From the NCBI GenBank assembly GCA_903872565.1, contig CAIQLG010000064.1:1-40032 (forward strand): a stretch of DNA of 40,032 nucleotides, given 5' to 3'. Source of the DNA: an uncultured Lentisphaerota bacterium (lineage in GTDB: Bacteria; Verrucomicrobiota; Lentisphaeria; Victivallales; GWF2-50-93). Positions 33,283 through 40,032 of this stretch are shown one piece after another. The position numbers were made by a program, and so were the translations under genes. The notes below the pieces were generated by a model, which did not search any database, was not told the DNA's origin, and saw only the letters and a program-made list of their open reading frames with translations. Position 1 is the first letter of the stretch. Each line of letters starts with the position of its first letter.

Positions 33283-35350
33283 ATGACGGATCAGATGCAA
33301 AAAAACGATCAGGTGCAAAAAACAGACAAGGAATTGCTGGCCAGATTCATCCAGAGCTCGGATGAGACTGCAGTGGACGAACTTGTCAAAAGATACACGC
33401 CGATGGTCTTCCGCACCGGATACCGCGTTCTTCTCGATGTCCATGAGGCCAATGATGTTGCTCAGGCCACCTTCATAGTGTTGATAAAAAAGGCGGACAG
33501 CTTGAAATCGGTTTCAAATCTGGGTGCCTGGCTCCACACTGTGGCGAGGAACGCCGCGGTAAACGCATTGCGGATGAAAGTCCGCAGGAAAACAAGGGAA
33601 AAACAGAGTATGCTCGACTTTTCAACCCAGGATTCGGATCATTCGGAGAATTTGCGGGAAATCCTGTACCAAAATCTGGACCAGAAAATTGGCAAACTCA
33701 CCGATAATCAGCGGCAGGCTGTCATTCTCCGTTATCTGCAGGGGTACAGTGAAAAGGAGTCTGCGTCAATCGCCGGCTGTACGATTGACGCTCTCAGCCG
33801 ACGGGCATACGATGGACTGACCCTGCTGCGCAAACGGCTGGGACATATCAATCCGGCGTTTGGCATTTCATCAACCACGTTGGTTTCGTTTCTCAATAAT
33901 GAAGCGAAAGAGCAAGTCTCATCATCAGTTCTTTCTTCTGTCAAATCCGCCATCTTATCGGCCAAGGCAGGTTCCTTGGCGGCCGGCGGAACAAACGCAA
34001 ATCTTTTAGCAAAAGGAGTACTGAAAATGATGTTCTGGAGAAAAGTCAAAATCGTGGCTGCTGCGATCATCGCAATAGCAGTCGTCCCGTCAGCAGTTAT
34101 TATCGCGCAAAACATTGGCACCGGTTTGCAAGACAAGGGAACGCCGGAAAAAAACAGCGTATCAGCCTCAATCTCGGAGCAGAAAACCCCCAATCCGGGC
34201 ATCGAAAAGGAAAACAGACAAACCCAAAAAACAGATCCTAAGGCGGGAATGCAAAAGGCAAGTCCCAAGAAAGCAAAACCTAATCCGACTAACCCTTTGC
34301 TTCCAGATGTTCTCAATGGCACGGTTTATTGTTGCAAGATACCTGTCGGTGCCATAAAAGACCGTTTGACATTCGAGGAAGTTAAAAAAATGACTTCTGT
34401 CCAAGTACAGAAAATTTCTTTTAAACGAGATGCTGTGAATAATGTGAAATTCGAAACTGGCAAGGAATTGCACTCTTTTAATATTGAGTCTGCACCCGAC
34501 AATTATTTAAAAATAACCTCAATGGTAATCGCACCGTGGGGAAGCCCGACTCAGGTCTATTTAGTCCGTCTTGACAAGACACCTCTCCTAATAGAATATA
34601 GCCAGTGCAATCAAAATCCTGGTTGGAACTGCACATTCATCGAGTTTGAAAATCTCACCAACTCCACAGTCGTTACGGATTTCGCTGCGACAACGAAGGA
34701 CATAGATAAGGAAAAAATGGAATGGGAAAAGAAGACTTTATTGAAGCCTGACATGGATTTCCAGGCCGAATTGGCACGGTTGGAAGAATTGCCGAAAGGG
34801 GGAGAGCGCAATAAGGTATTGGAAGCTCTGGCTGTGAACTGGATGATCAAGGATTTTGAAAACGCGAGCGAATGGATTATTAGGCTTCCTCAAGACGACC
34901 TTAATGTTGTACTTCGTTCAATAGGCATGAGTGAAGTGATAGAGCTGGAACTTGAAGCAAAATTGCTGGACAAACTTCCATATGACAATGCCAACCCTGA
35001 ATTTATTAATTTTGGAAAAAGATGGGCAACAAGTGATCTCACCTCAGCGAAGGAATGGCTGCTTAAGATGCCAGAGGGTAAAAACCGATATCAGGCAGCT
35101 TGGGGAATTGTCCCCTCTTGGGCGGAGAAAGAACCCGAGGATGCCGCAAAAGTGGGCGGAACAGTTATCAGGGAATGATCGAAATGAAATGATGTCCGCC
35201 GTCGCTTGTGGGTGGGTCAAGAAAAATCCTGAAGGCGCTGCAAAATGGGCTCTTGAACTTCCATCTCCGCAAGATCAGAAACAAGTTATTCCCACTACGC
35301 TCTTGGAACCGACGAAACAAGAACTTCTGAAACAATTGGAAGAAAAATAG
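33283..35350 (+). CDS. ECF sigma factor fused to a membrane/repeat domain; internal frameshift
   Basis: Residues 1-185 are an ECF sigma factor: region 2 (DELVKRYTPMVFRTGYRVL, DVAQATFIVLIKK) and region 4 (LTDNQRQAVILRYLQGYSEK). A linker follows, then a membrane helix at about residue 255 (VKIVAAAIIAIAVV), a Pro/Lys-rich region and a C-terminal part with WA..(D/E)P..A-type helical repeats. The main frame stops at 35176-35178, but the next frame continues the same repeat (AEQLSGNDRNEMMSAVACGW and PEGAAKWALELP). Removing one A from the A run near 35151-35154 restores about 688 aa. Such sigma-repeat fusions are typical of Planctomycetes, Verrucomicrobia and Lentisphaerota; the repeat may sense an envelope signal. 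Confidence 0.85.
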
Positions 35351-35389
35351 CCAATTGCAGTGGTTTCTTTAACTCAACTCAAAATATTT

Positions 35390-35429
35390 GATTCCCGCTG
35401 GCGCTAAGCGTCCGCGGGAATCTGTTTTT
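35390..35429 (+). terminator. Rho-independent terminator after the ECF fusion gene
   Basis: A perfect 9-bp stem GATTCCCGC (35390-35398) / GCGGGAATC (35414-35422) encloses a 15-nt loop and is followed by TGTTTTT. It lies 40 bp past the repaired stop and overlaps the 3' end of the convergent sigma54 gene. Confidence 0.65.
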
Positions 35430-36918
35430 CTATCCTGCTCTTGACGGTTCTTCTGTCAAGCTCCAGAATCCGGGCTGTCTCGCAATAATTCTTTGTCCTG
35501 CCGTATATCAGAAGACAATACTTGTTCAGGACTTCGTCCGCAGTGAGGGTTCCTGCAGAAATGGATTCCAGCAAATCATCTTTTTTCGTTTGCCTTTCCG
35601 GTGGCTTGTAACTGCCTCTGACAAGAACGTTGAAGACGCACTGTTCGAGTTCGCGTACATTTCCAGGCCACTCGTAGTTGGCGGGAAGATTTTTTTTCAT
35701 CCAGCCGAGCACCTCCTTCACAAGTGAAACCGCGCCATCCTCGCCGAGAATTCTTATGCAAAGAAAGTTGACAAGATTTTCTAGCTCGTCGGGAGAGTCG
35801 TCAAGCTGTTCCCTAAGTGATGGTGTCGTTATCATGTCTGCGCAGATACGATAATAGAGGTCAGCCCTGAATCTGCCTTCGCGCATCTCATCCTGGAGAT
35901 TCCTGTTTGTCGCTGCGATAACTTTTCCCTTGAAAGTCTTCATCTTATTTTCGCCGAGCCGCCGAAAACTGCGATCTTGCAGGAGACGCAGAAGTTTGAC
36001 CTGTATCTCCCGGTTTATCTCTCCTATCTCGTCAAGAAAAACTGTTCCGAACTGCGAGGAGACCTCAAGTCTGCCGATCCTGTCCTCGAGCGCCCCGGTG
36101 AAGGCCCCCCTCTTATGTCCGAAGAGTTCCGATTCGATCAGATTCTGCGCCAATGCCGAAAGATGCAAAGGGAAAAACTGTTCTGTGAATTTCTCCTCGA
36201 ATACAAGCTTGTCTGCATCGAAAGGAACATAGCGGCAGAATGCGATCGCCCGTGCTACAAGCTCCTTCCCTGTTCCGGAAGGTCCTGTTATCAAGGTTGT
36301 TATGTCGTTCATCCTGTTGAAAAGCGAAGCTCCATAGCGGAGCATGTCATGGGTGAAGATTGACTGCCATACTGCCGCCCTCAGCCTGGCCGTCGGAAGA
36401 GATCCGCCGATTATGAAACGGAATATATAGTGGAAGGCGCGATGAATCTGGAAGAACATCGCGAAAATGTGTTCCGGCGCATAAGGCATGACAATAATGT
36501 TCCCGGGGATCCGGGTCAGGCGGTCAATATCCGAAAGAAAATCACTGTAGAAACCGAGAGGCGCGTCGTTTTCCCTTCCAATATATGTGTAAAATTTACC
36601 CATGTATGACTCGAAAAGATGATATATGACCATATCGGCATAGACTTTTTCCTCACTGGCGGGAACCGTTTTTTTCGTCCGGCCAATCTCCCTGCCCATC
36701 TTTTCGATAAGCCACGCCGTCTTTTCCCTGATTTTTCCGATGTTGAGATCCTGGGGGTTTTCGCCAGCACGAAGATTCCACACGATGCCGGTATCCAGAT
36801 AGTCGCGTCCGAGAATGGTTTTCTCGAGTTCCTGCCGCTCCTTAAGGAACGGATTCGTGTAGTTCAGCGCGGCAACCGCCTCCGCGGCTTTCATTTCGTC
36901 GCCATTCAGCAATGCCAT
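35404..36918 (-). CDS. Sigma54-dependent enhancer-binding activator with novel N-terminus
   Basis: About 504 aa. The central AAA+ domain has Walker A GPSGTGKE, the sigma54-contact loop GAFTGA, Walker B GTVFLDEIGEI and the second-region motifs VIAATNRNL and RFRADLYYRI. The C-terminal helix-turn-helix is Fis-like (NYCETARILELDRRTVKSRI). The first 200 residues are a helical domain of no recognised class; no receiver (Asp pocket), GAF or PAS motif is visible. I choose ATG 36918 because GAGG lies just before it, whereas ATG 36939 has no ribosome-binding site. It is convergent with the ECF gene and next to a 60-bp palindrome at its start. Confidence 0.86.
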   Translation of the reverse strand: MALLNGDEMKAAEAVAALNYTNPFLKERQELEKTILGRDYLDTGIVWNLRAGENPQDLNIGKIREKTAWLIEKMGREIGRTKKTVPASEEKVYADMVIYHLFESYMGKFYTYIGRENDAPLGFYSDFLSDIDRLTRIPGNIIVMPYAPEHIFAMFFQIHRAFHYIFRFIIGGSLPTARLRAAVWQSIFTHDMLRYGASLFNRMNDITTLITGPSGTGKELVARAIAFCRYVPFDADKLVFEEKFTEQFFPLHLSALAQNLIESELFGHKRGAFTGALEDRIGRLEVSSQFGTVFLDEIGEINREIQVKLLRLLQDRSFRRLGENKMKTFKGKVIAATNRNLQDEMREGRFRADLYYRICADMITTPSLREQLDDSPDELENLVNFLCIRILGEDGAVSLVKEVLGWMKKNLPANYEWPGNVRELEQCVFNVLVRGSYKPPERQTKKDDLLESISAGTLTADEVLNKYCLLIYGRTKNYCETARILELDRRTVKSRIEKQIPADA

Positions 36919-36975
36919 AATAAACCTCGCATTATTCACTAATAAAATTTGTCTAGCAATGTTTATTGTCGTTTT

Positions 36976-37035
36976 AAGTAGGTCCGGTCTCGATGAGACC
37001 GGACATGTCTGGTTTCATCGAAACCAGACCTACTT
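36976..37035. repeat. 60-bp double palindrome upstream of the sigma54 gene
   Basis: Outer arms AAGTAGGTCCGG and, reversed, AAGTAGGTCTGG enclose two internal palindromes: GTCCGGTCTCGATGAGACCG-type and GTCTGGTTTCATCGAAACCA-type. It lies about 58 bp upstream of the sigma54 activator start. It could be a REP-like repeat or an operator; the surrounding 370-bp gap is AT-rich and otherwise shows only the downstream promoter. Confidence 0.8.
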
Positions 37036-37246
37036 TTGCGCATCCCCTGCAAAGGCGGGAAACTTTTGTTTCAGCCAAATGCCTACTTCAAGACTAATCT
37101 AGCCTATCTATTCATTTTTTGTATAGCATATATTCATTATTTGTATATTTATTTTTTATTATCTAATACCTCTGAAAATTACCGATATTTATATCTTATT
37201 GTATTGCAGTGTGTTATAAATATTAAATCTCCAATGGCATCACACT

Positions 37247-37255
37247 TGCTATAAT
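37247..37255 (+). promoter_or_regulatory. Extended -10 promoter for the secreted-protein gene
   Basis: TGCTATAAT combines a TGn extension with a perfect -10. No convincing -35 lies 17 bp upstream. Transcription would start near 37262, about 46 nt before the ATG of the downstream gene. Confidence 0.45.
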
Positions 37256-37307
37256 CTCTGGCACTAGGTGGACAAAAGCTCTGCAAAACAAAAAAAGGAG
37301 AAAGAAG

Positions 37308-38519
37308 ATGAAGAAGATGCTGGGGTTGGCGGTGATTTGTTTCCTGTCATTGAACCTGATGTCGGCCGAGGACGAAGGCTACTTCCTGTCGTTCAGCCAG
37401 AAGGGACAGCTGATATGGCGCGGTGAGATCAAGGGCGATGACGGCAGCTGGTACAACATCAGGATGGTCCCGGGCTACGTGGCGCCGTCAAGAAACGCCT
37501 TGGAAAACTGGGGCGATGCGACGGACTCGTTCGGGGAGTATTTTGAAGCTCGGAAGTACAAGGATCTTTCCAGAAACAGCTCCGACGCGTATGAATGGGC
37601 TTTCGACGACTGCATCAACAAGTTCATCATAAAAGGCGTTCCGGACTCCTGGTCGGAATATTTCGGCGCCGCGAACAATAAGGTCGAGAAAAGGATTTTT
37701 GGATGGCCGATGGCATACCCGGTTGCAGTGTTTCAGACTTTTGTGGACAATGTTTTCAGGGGCGTAGCCGGAACCACGGGTTGCGTCTTCGGAGCAACAG
37801 CGGGAACAGTCATAGTGCCGGGATATCACATGATCAATTCGGGAACAAAGGGAGTCTATTACTTTGTCGGTCCGGGAATGATTCTTCCCATGAGCGCATA
37901 TACCTGGAACACAATAATATCACCTCCGCTTGCGCTGACCGGGCAGAAACCGTCCGAGGAAAGAATTGATGGTTACTGGGTGACCAAGATCAGCCCTGAT
38001 GAATACCAAGCTGAAAACAACAAACTGGATGGGGATGATATAGACGCAATTGCCGTATGGGGGAAAATCCTTTATGACAATCTCTGGAAATATGAGGACG
38101 AGCGGGTGAAAAACCAGAAGATCCTGGCTGACAAGTTACAGGCGCTTAACGAGGAGATTTCTAAGAAGAAACAGGAACTTATTGACGACAGTTCTAAAAC
38201 TAGCAAGGACTCGTACAAGGCGGAACAAGATGGGCACAAGAGACTTCTAAATTCTCCGGAAAATAATGAAATCATATGTAAGCTGGGAGAGATGGGATTA
38301 AGTAATTATACTGTGGAAGTAAATTATTATAAGCTTACAAGAGCTCTCGCAGGCAAAAACATGAGCGAAGAACAGGCTAGGACGGCTTATGAGCTGCTGA
38401 AAAGATACTCCAACATCAAGCCGGTTGCCGGCAAACCGTCTTCCAACAAAAAGGACTCTGCCGAGAAAACAGATCCCGTCAAAGAAACCATCCAAGTCTT
38501 AAAGAACACCGACAAATAA
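37308..38519 (+). CDS. Secreted hypothetical protein, 403 aa
   Basis: Family not recognised. A signal peptide (MKKMLGLAVICFLSLNLMSA, cleavage before EDEG) is preceded by a good AGGAGA. Residues 21-130 are Trp/Tyr-rich. Residues 135-210 form a glycine-rich hydrophobic block (GVAGTTGCVFGATAGTVIVP, GPGMILPMSA) that could insert in a membrane. About 245-300 looks coiled-coil (KLQALNEEISKKKQELID). The final 40 residues are a Lys/Pro-rich tail. It stands alone between two repeat-bearing gaps. The 370 bp upstream carry the double palindrome and an AT-rich stretch. Confidence 0.75.
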   Translation: MKKMLGLAVICFLSLNLMSAEDEGYFLSFSQKGQLIWRGEIKGDDGSWYNIRMVPGYVAPSRNALENWGDATDSFGEYFEARKYKDLSRNSSDAYEWAFDDCINKFIIKGVPDSWSEYFGAANNKVEKRIFGWPMAYPVAVFQTFVDNVFRGVAGTTGCVFGATAGTVIVPGYHMINSGTKGVYYFVGPGMILPMSAYTWNTIISPPLALTGQKPSEERIDGYWVTKISPDEYQAENNKLDGDDIDAIAVWGKILYDNLWKYEDERVKNQKILADKLQALNEEISKKKQELIDDSSKTSKDSYKAEQDGHKRLLNSPENNEIICKLGEMGLSNYTVEVNYYKLTRALAGKNMSEEQARTAYELLKRYSNIKPVAGKPSSNKKDSAEKTDPVKETIQVLKNTDK

Positions 38520-38542
38520 ATCTATTTTAGTAAAACTATATA

Positions 38543-38695
38543 GAGTTTTGCGAAATTCACAGTTATTACACAGGAATTCAGAATTCAGGAGTCAGAATTC
38601 AGAATGAGGAAAAAATCTGAACTCAATCTTCTGACTACTGACTTCTGGCTCCTGACTACTTTTGTGCGAAACCAGTCATTTCGCACGACTCTTTA
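38543..38695. repeat. MITE-like palindromic element, copy B
   Basis: 153 bp, related to the element at 31561-31700. Ends carry AGAGTTTTGCGAAATTCAC and, reversed, AGAGTCGTGCGAAATGACT, with TCAGAATTC/CTGACT words between. It lies 24 bp after the secreted-protein stop, so it may act as that gene's transcript end. Confidence 0.85.
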
Positions 38696-38725
38696 AAACT
38701 ATACCAAAGGAGGAAAACATATAAT

Positions 38726-38806
38726 TTGGGGAAGAATACATATGTGGGACTTGTAGCAGTCGGGGTCGCTGTCGGTATCGGAATCGGGATCGATTCAAGG
38801 TGGTAA
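38726..38806 (+). CDS. Possible 26-aa hydrophobic peptide inside a palindrome
   Basis: A strong AAAGGAGG (38706-38713) stands 12 nt before TTG 38726, which opens MGKNTYVGLVAVGVAVGIGI..., ending DSRW. The glycine/valine pattern is membrane-like, but half of it is simply the translation of the GGTATCGG repeat words. The long spacing and non-ATG start make it doubtful. Confidence 0.2.
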   Translation: MGKNTYVGLVAVGVAVGIGIGIDSRW

Positions 38807-38838
38807 GATTCGATGCCGATTCCGACCCCGAGACCGAT
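38760..38838. repeat. GC-rich palindrome of TCGG/ATCG words
   Basis: Left arm TCGGGGTCGCTGTCGGTATC continuing GGAATCGGGATCGAT and right arm GATTCGATGCCGATTCCGAC ending CCCGAGACCGAT pair imperfectly around a short loop. It differs in composition from the AT-rich flanks and looks like a REP/MITE-type intergenic element. Confidence 0.7.
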
Positions 38839-38915
38839 AAATCGCCATAGTGAACAATTTCTACAAATAAGGAAGATCGTATATTTTTAAAATCACTAAC
38901 AAAGGAGAAGAAATC

Positions 38916-39254
38916 ATGAAGAAACGTTTGATGGTAGGAACAATTGCCGCAGTTGTAATGTCAGGAATTCTGCTCTATGGACAGGAGAAACCTCCCGCCG
39001 CTCAGGCCGGTGAAACAAAGACTGTCTCCAAGTACAATGGAGATGCGATTATTGAACCATTTCTGGAAGGCGGACGAATAGGAGAAGGACGGCAGGCAGT
39101 GGAACTGGCGCCACACCTTATCTTGAAAAGGGAACAGTGTCCGATCCTGAGTTATGGAAGACGTTCGACCGCACATTCCATGGGGAATTTGTATTCTTCG
39201 CAATCTGGTTCAACTGAATTCACAAAAAATAAAACGAAAGAGATTTTGAAATGA
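38916..39254 (+). CDS. Short exported protein, probably frameshifted
   Basis: 112 aa starting with a signal peptide (MKKRLMVGTIAAVVMSGILL, cleavage near YGQ|E) behind AAAGGAG. After about residue 56 the frame becomes unlikely, rich in Ser and Arg. In the +2 frame the same DNA reads GTGATPYLEKGTVSDPELWK, continuing TFDRTFHGEFVFFAIWFN before a TGA at 39215-39217, which looks more like real protein. One missing base near 39080-39090 would join them into about 100 aa. Function unknown. Confidence 0.5.
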   Translation: MKKRLMVGTIAAVVMSGILLYGQEKPPAAQAGETKTVSKYNGDAIIEPFLEGGRIGEGRQAVELAPHLILKREQCPILSYGRRSTAHSMGNLYSSQSGSTEFTKNKTKEILK

Positions 39255-39326
39255 AAACAGAGATTGGAGGACATGGAGGCATACTCATGCTTACAATCTT
39301 AGCGACTTCAAGGTATTCTTCTTCAA

Positions 39327-39629
39327 GTGAAAGGGCCAAGTGCTATCCTGACCGTCCCCGGCTTGGATAAGCAGTTGAGCTTAACATCCGATCAGAGAAC
39401 GAGAATTCAGTACATAATCTGTGGTTATGCAGAAGAGCTTATGCCATTCAGGCTCCGGTATGGGCACACGATGCTCCAGAAGAATCGCGCGAGCCAAACC
39501 CCTGAAGAGTTCCAGAAGGAACAGGACGCATTGCTTTTGGTTATCACTGAAATTCTAAAATCCCGTGACGAAGAAATTCTTTCAGTATTCAGCGCTTCAG
39601 CGGGATATCTGCATCACGGAGATTTATGA
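39327..39629 (+). CDS. Spy/CpxP-like (LTxxQ) protein fragment
   Basis: 100 aa from GTG 39327. LSLTSDQRTRIQYIICGYAE followed by charged helices (PEEFQKEQDALLLVITEIL, KSRDEEILSVF) matches the LTxxQ pattern of Spy/CpxP periplasmic chaperone-like proteins. A signal peptide would be expected, but the frame upstream of GTG is closed by a stop at 39300-39302, so the 5' part is missing or in another frame. The last 10 residues look atypical. Likely a decayed gene. Confidence 0.4.
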   Translation: MKGPSAILTVPGLDKQLSLTSDQRTRIQYIICGYAEELMPFRLRYGHTMLQKNRASQTPEEFQKEQDALLLVITEILKSRDEEILSVFSASAGYLHHGDL

Positions 39630-39879
39630 CCCCATCCTTAGCCTTCGACGCATCCAGCTTCAAAGACTGGGAGTAAACGGGGGATTTCACCGGCTTGCCG
39701 TTCCATGTCGCATCGTTGATCTCCTTGATGAATACGGTGCCGTCCTTCGGGATCTTCACCTTGGCGAACTCCAGCTTGAAGATACTCCCGTGGATCTTAT
39801 CGCTCCACTCCGAGTCACCTTTGCTGGCTTTGACTATGACATCTTCAGCTTTCTCGTCAGCCAGCTTTTCGTCTATCAT
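39589..39879 (-). CDS. Hypothetical protein, possibly the 3' part of a broken gene
   Basis: 96 aa (MIDEKLADEKAEDVIVKASK...). The composition is that of a small beta-rich domain (KLEFAKVKIPKDGTVFIKEI), and no family is recognised. The frame remains open upstream of ATG 39879 for 15 codons (GILGLKTNKIEFQ) with no start codon before a stop, suggesting a truncated longer gene. It is convergent with, and overlaps by about 40 bp, the Spy-like ORF. Confidence 0.45.
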   Translation of the reverse strand: MIDEKLADEKAEDVIVKASKGDSEWSDKIHGSIFKLEFAKVKIPKDGTVFIKEINDATWNGKPVKSPVYSQSLKLDASKAKDGVINLRDADIPLKR

Positions 39880-39941
39880 CTGAAACTCGATTTTGTTCGT
39901 CTTGAGACCTAAAATCCCTACAGTTTAATAACCATGCTGAT

Positions 39942-40032
39942 TTATTCAGGATTGATGGGGAAATTAAGAGCGGCAAGGATTTCGCGTTGCTTCTTTGAGA
40001 TTTCGCCAAGGACTGAAGTGCCATCTTCCGAG
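39942..40032 (-). CDS. Partial CDS at the window edge, C-terminal 29 residues
   Basis: An open frame enters from the right edge and ends at TAA 39944-39942. It encodes SEDGTSVLGEISKKQREILA and then ALNFPINPE. A helix of the type LSxxQxEIL-AL near the very C-terminus is common in IS4/IS1634-type transposases, but the fragment is too short to say. Confidence 0.4.
   Translation of the reverse strand, partial: SEDGTSVLGEISKKQREILAALNFPINPE

Noticed and set aside
39565..39912. Plus-strand 115-aa ORF at the right end
   Set aside because: It is antisense to the 96-aa minus-strand ORF, which has the more protein-like composition, and no start signal is visible.
1..40032. CRISPR array, rRNA genes, prophage or intact insertion sequence
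   Set aside because: No regularly spaced repeats, rRNA-like sequence, phage structural genes or complete transposase were seen.

Overview
The window looks like chromosomal DNA of a Gram-negative, LPS-making bacterium, most likely a PVC-superphylum member, with Lentisphaerota as my best guess. lpxC, FabZ, secretins and a type IV pilus-like alignment complex imply an outer membrane. The pilus-like operon has the gene order I recall for the Akkermansia Amuc_1098-1102 locus. An ECF sigma factor fused to a membrane and repeat domain, a URO-D family methyltransferase-like protein and many intergenic palindromes also fit that group. This assignment is inference; there is no rRNA here.

Layout. 1-5.2 kb: a co-directional minus-strand string runs parD, parE, a 44-codon ORF, an ExbD/TolR-like protein, creB and creC, followed by two unknown genes. 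creC appears frameshifted near its 5' end, and a 144-bp hairpin fills the creB-creC gap. 5.2-9.1 kb: a GlmU-like acetyltransferase, glmM, two tRNA-Glu genes differing only at the wobble base, and miaA. 9.1-10.9 kb (plus strand): lpxC and a tandem FabZ-FabZ protein whose second half lacks the catalytic His. 11.0-21.4 kb (minus strand): a six-gene pilus/secretin operon with an Amuc_1102-position exported protein, a PilM-PilN fusion, a PilO-like protein, a single-pass protein with CxxC pairs and Ca-binding-like repeats, and two adjacent secretins. No motor ATPase, pilin or prepilin peptidase is present. 21.6-26.0 kb: a GT2 glycosyltransferase, ACP, ketosynthase, acpS and nnr. 26-31.5 kb: radical SAM/B12 protein, DUF2238 membrane protein, phosphate butyryltransferase-like protein, mraY and a URO-D family protein. 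31.5-36.9 kb: a CNT nucleoside transporter behind a good sigma70 promoter, a large ECF-sigma fusion with an apparent single-base frameshift, a terminator, and a convergent sigma54 activator. 37-40 kb: an accessory-looking region with a secreted protein, palindromic repeats, short or broken exported ORFs and a partial CDS at the edge.

How it fits together. Much of the window concerns the cell envelope: amino sugars (glmM and the GlmU-like protein), lipid A (lpxC), fatty acyl chains (FabZ, KS, ACP, AcpS), lipid II (mraY) and an outer-membrane secretin apparatus. Regulation is represented by CreBC, an ECF-sigma fusion and a sigma54 activator. The strongest candidate for an under-described system is the two-secretin, PilMN-fusion operon. 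The ExbD-like/CreBC string is second.
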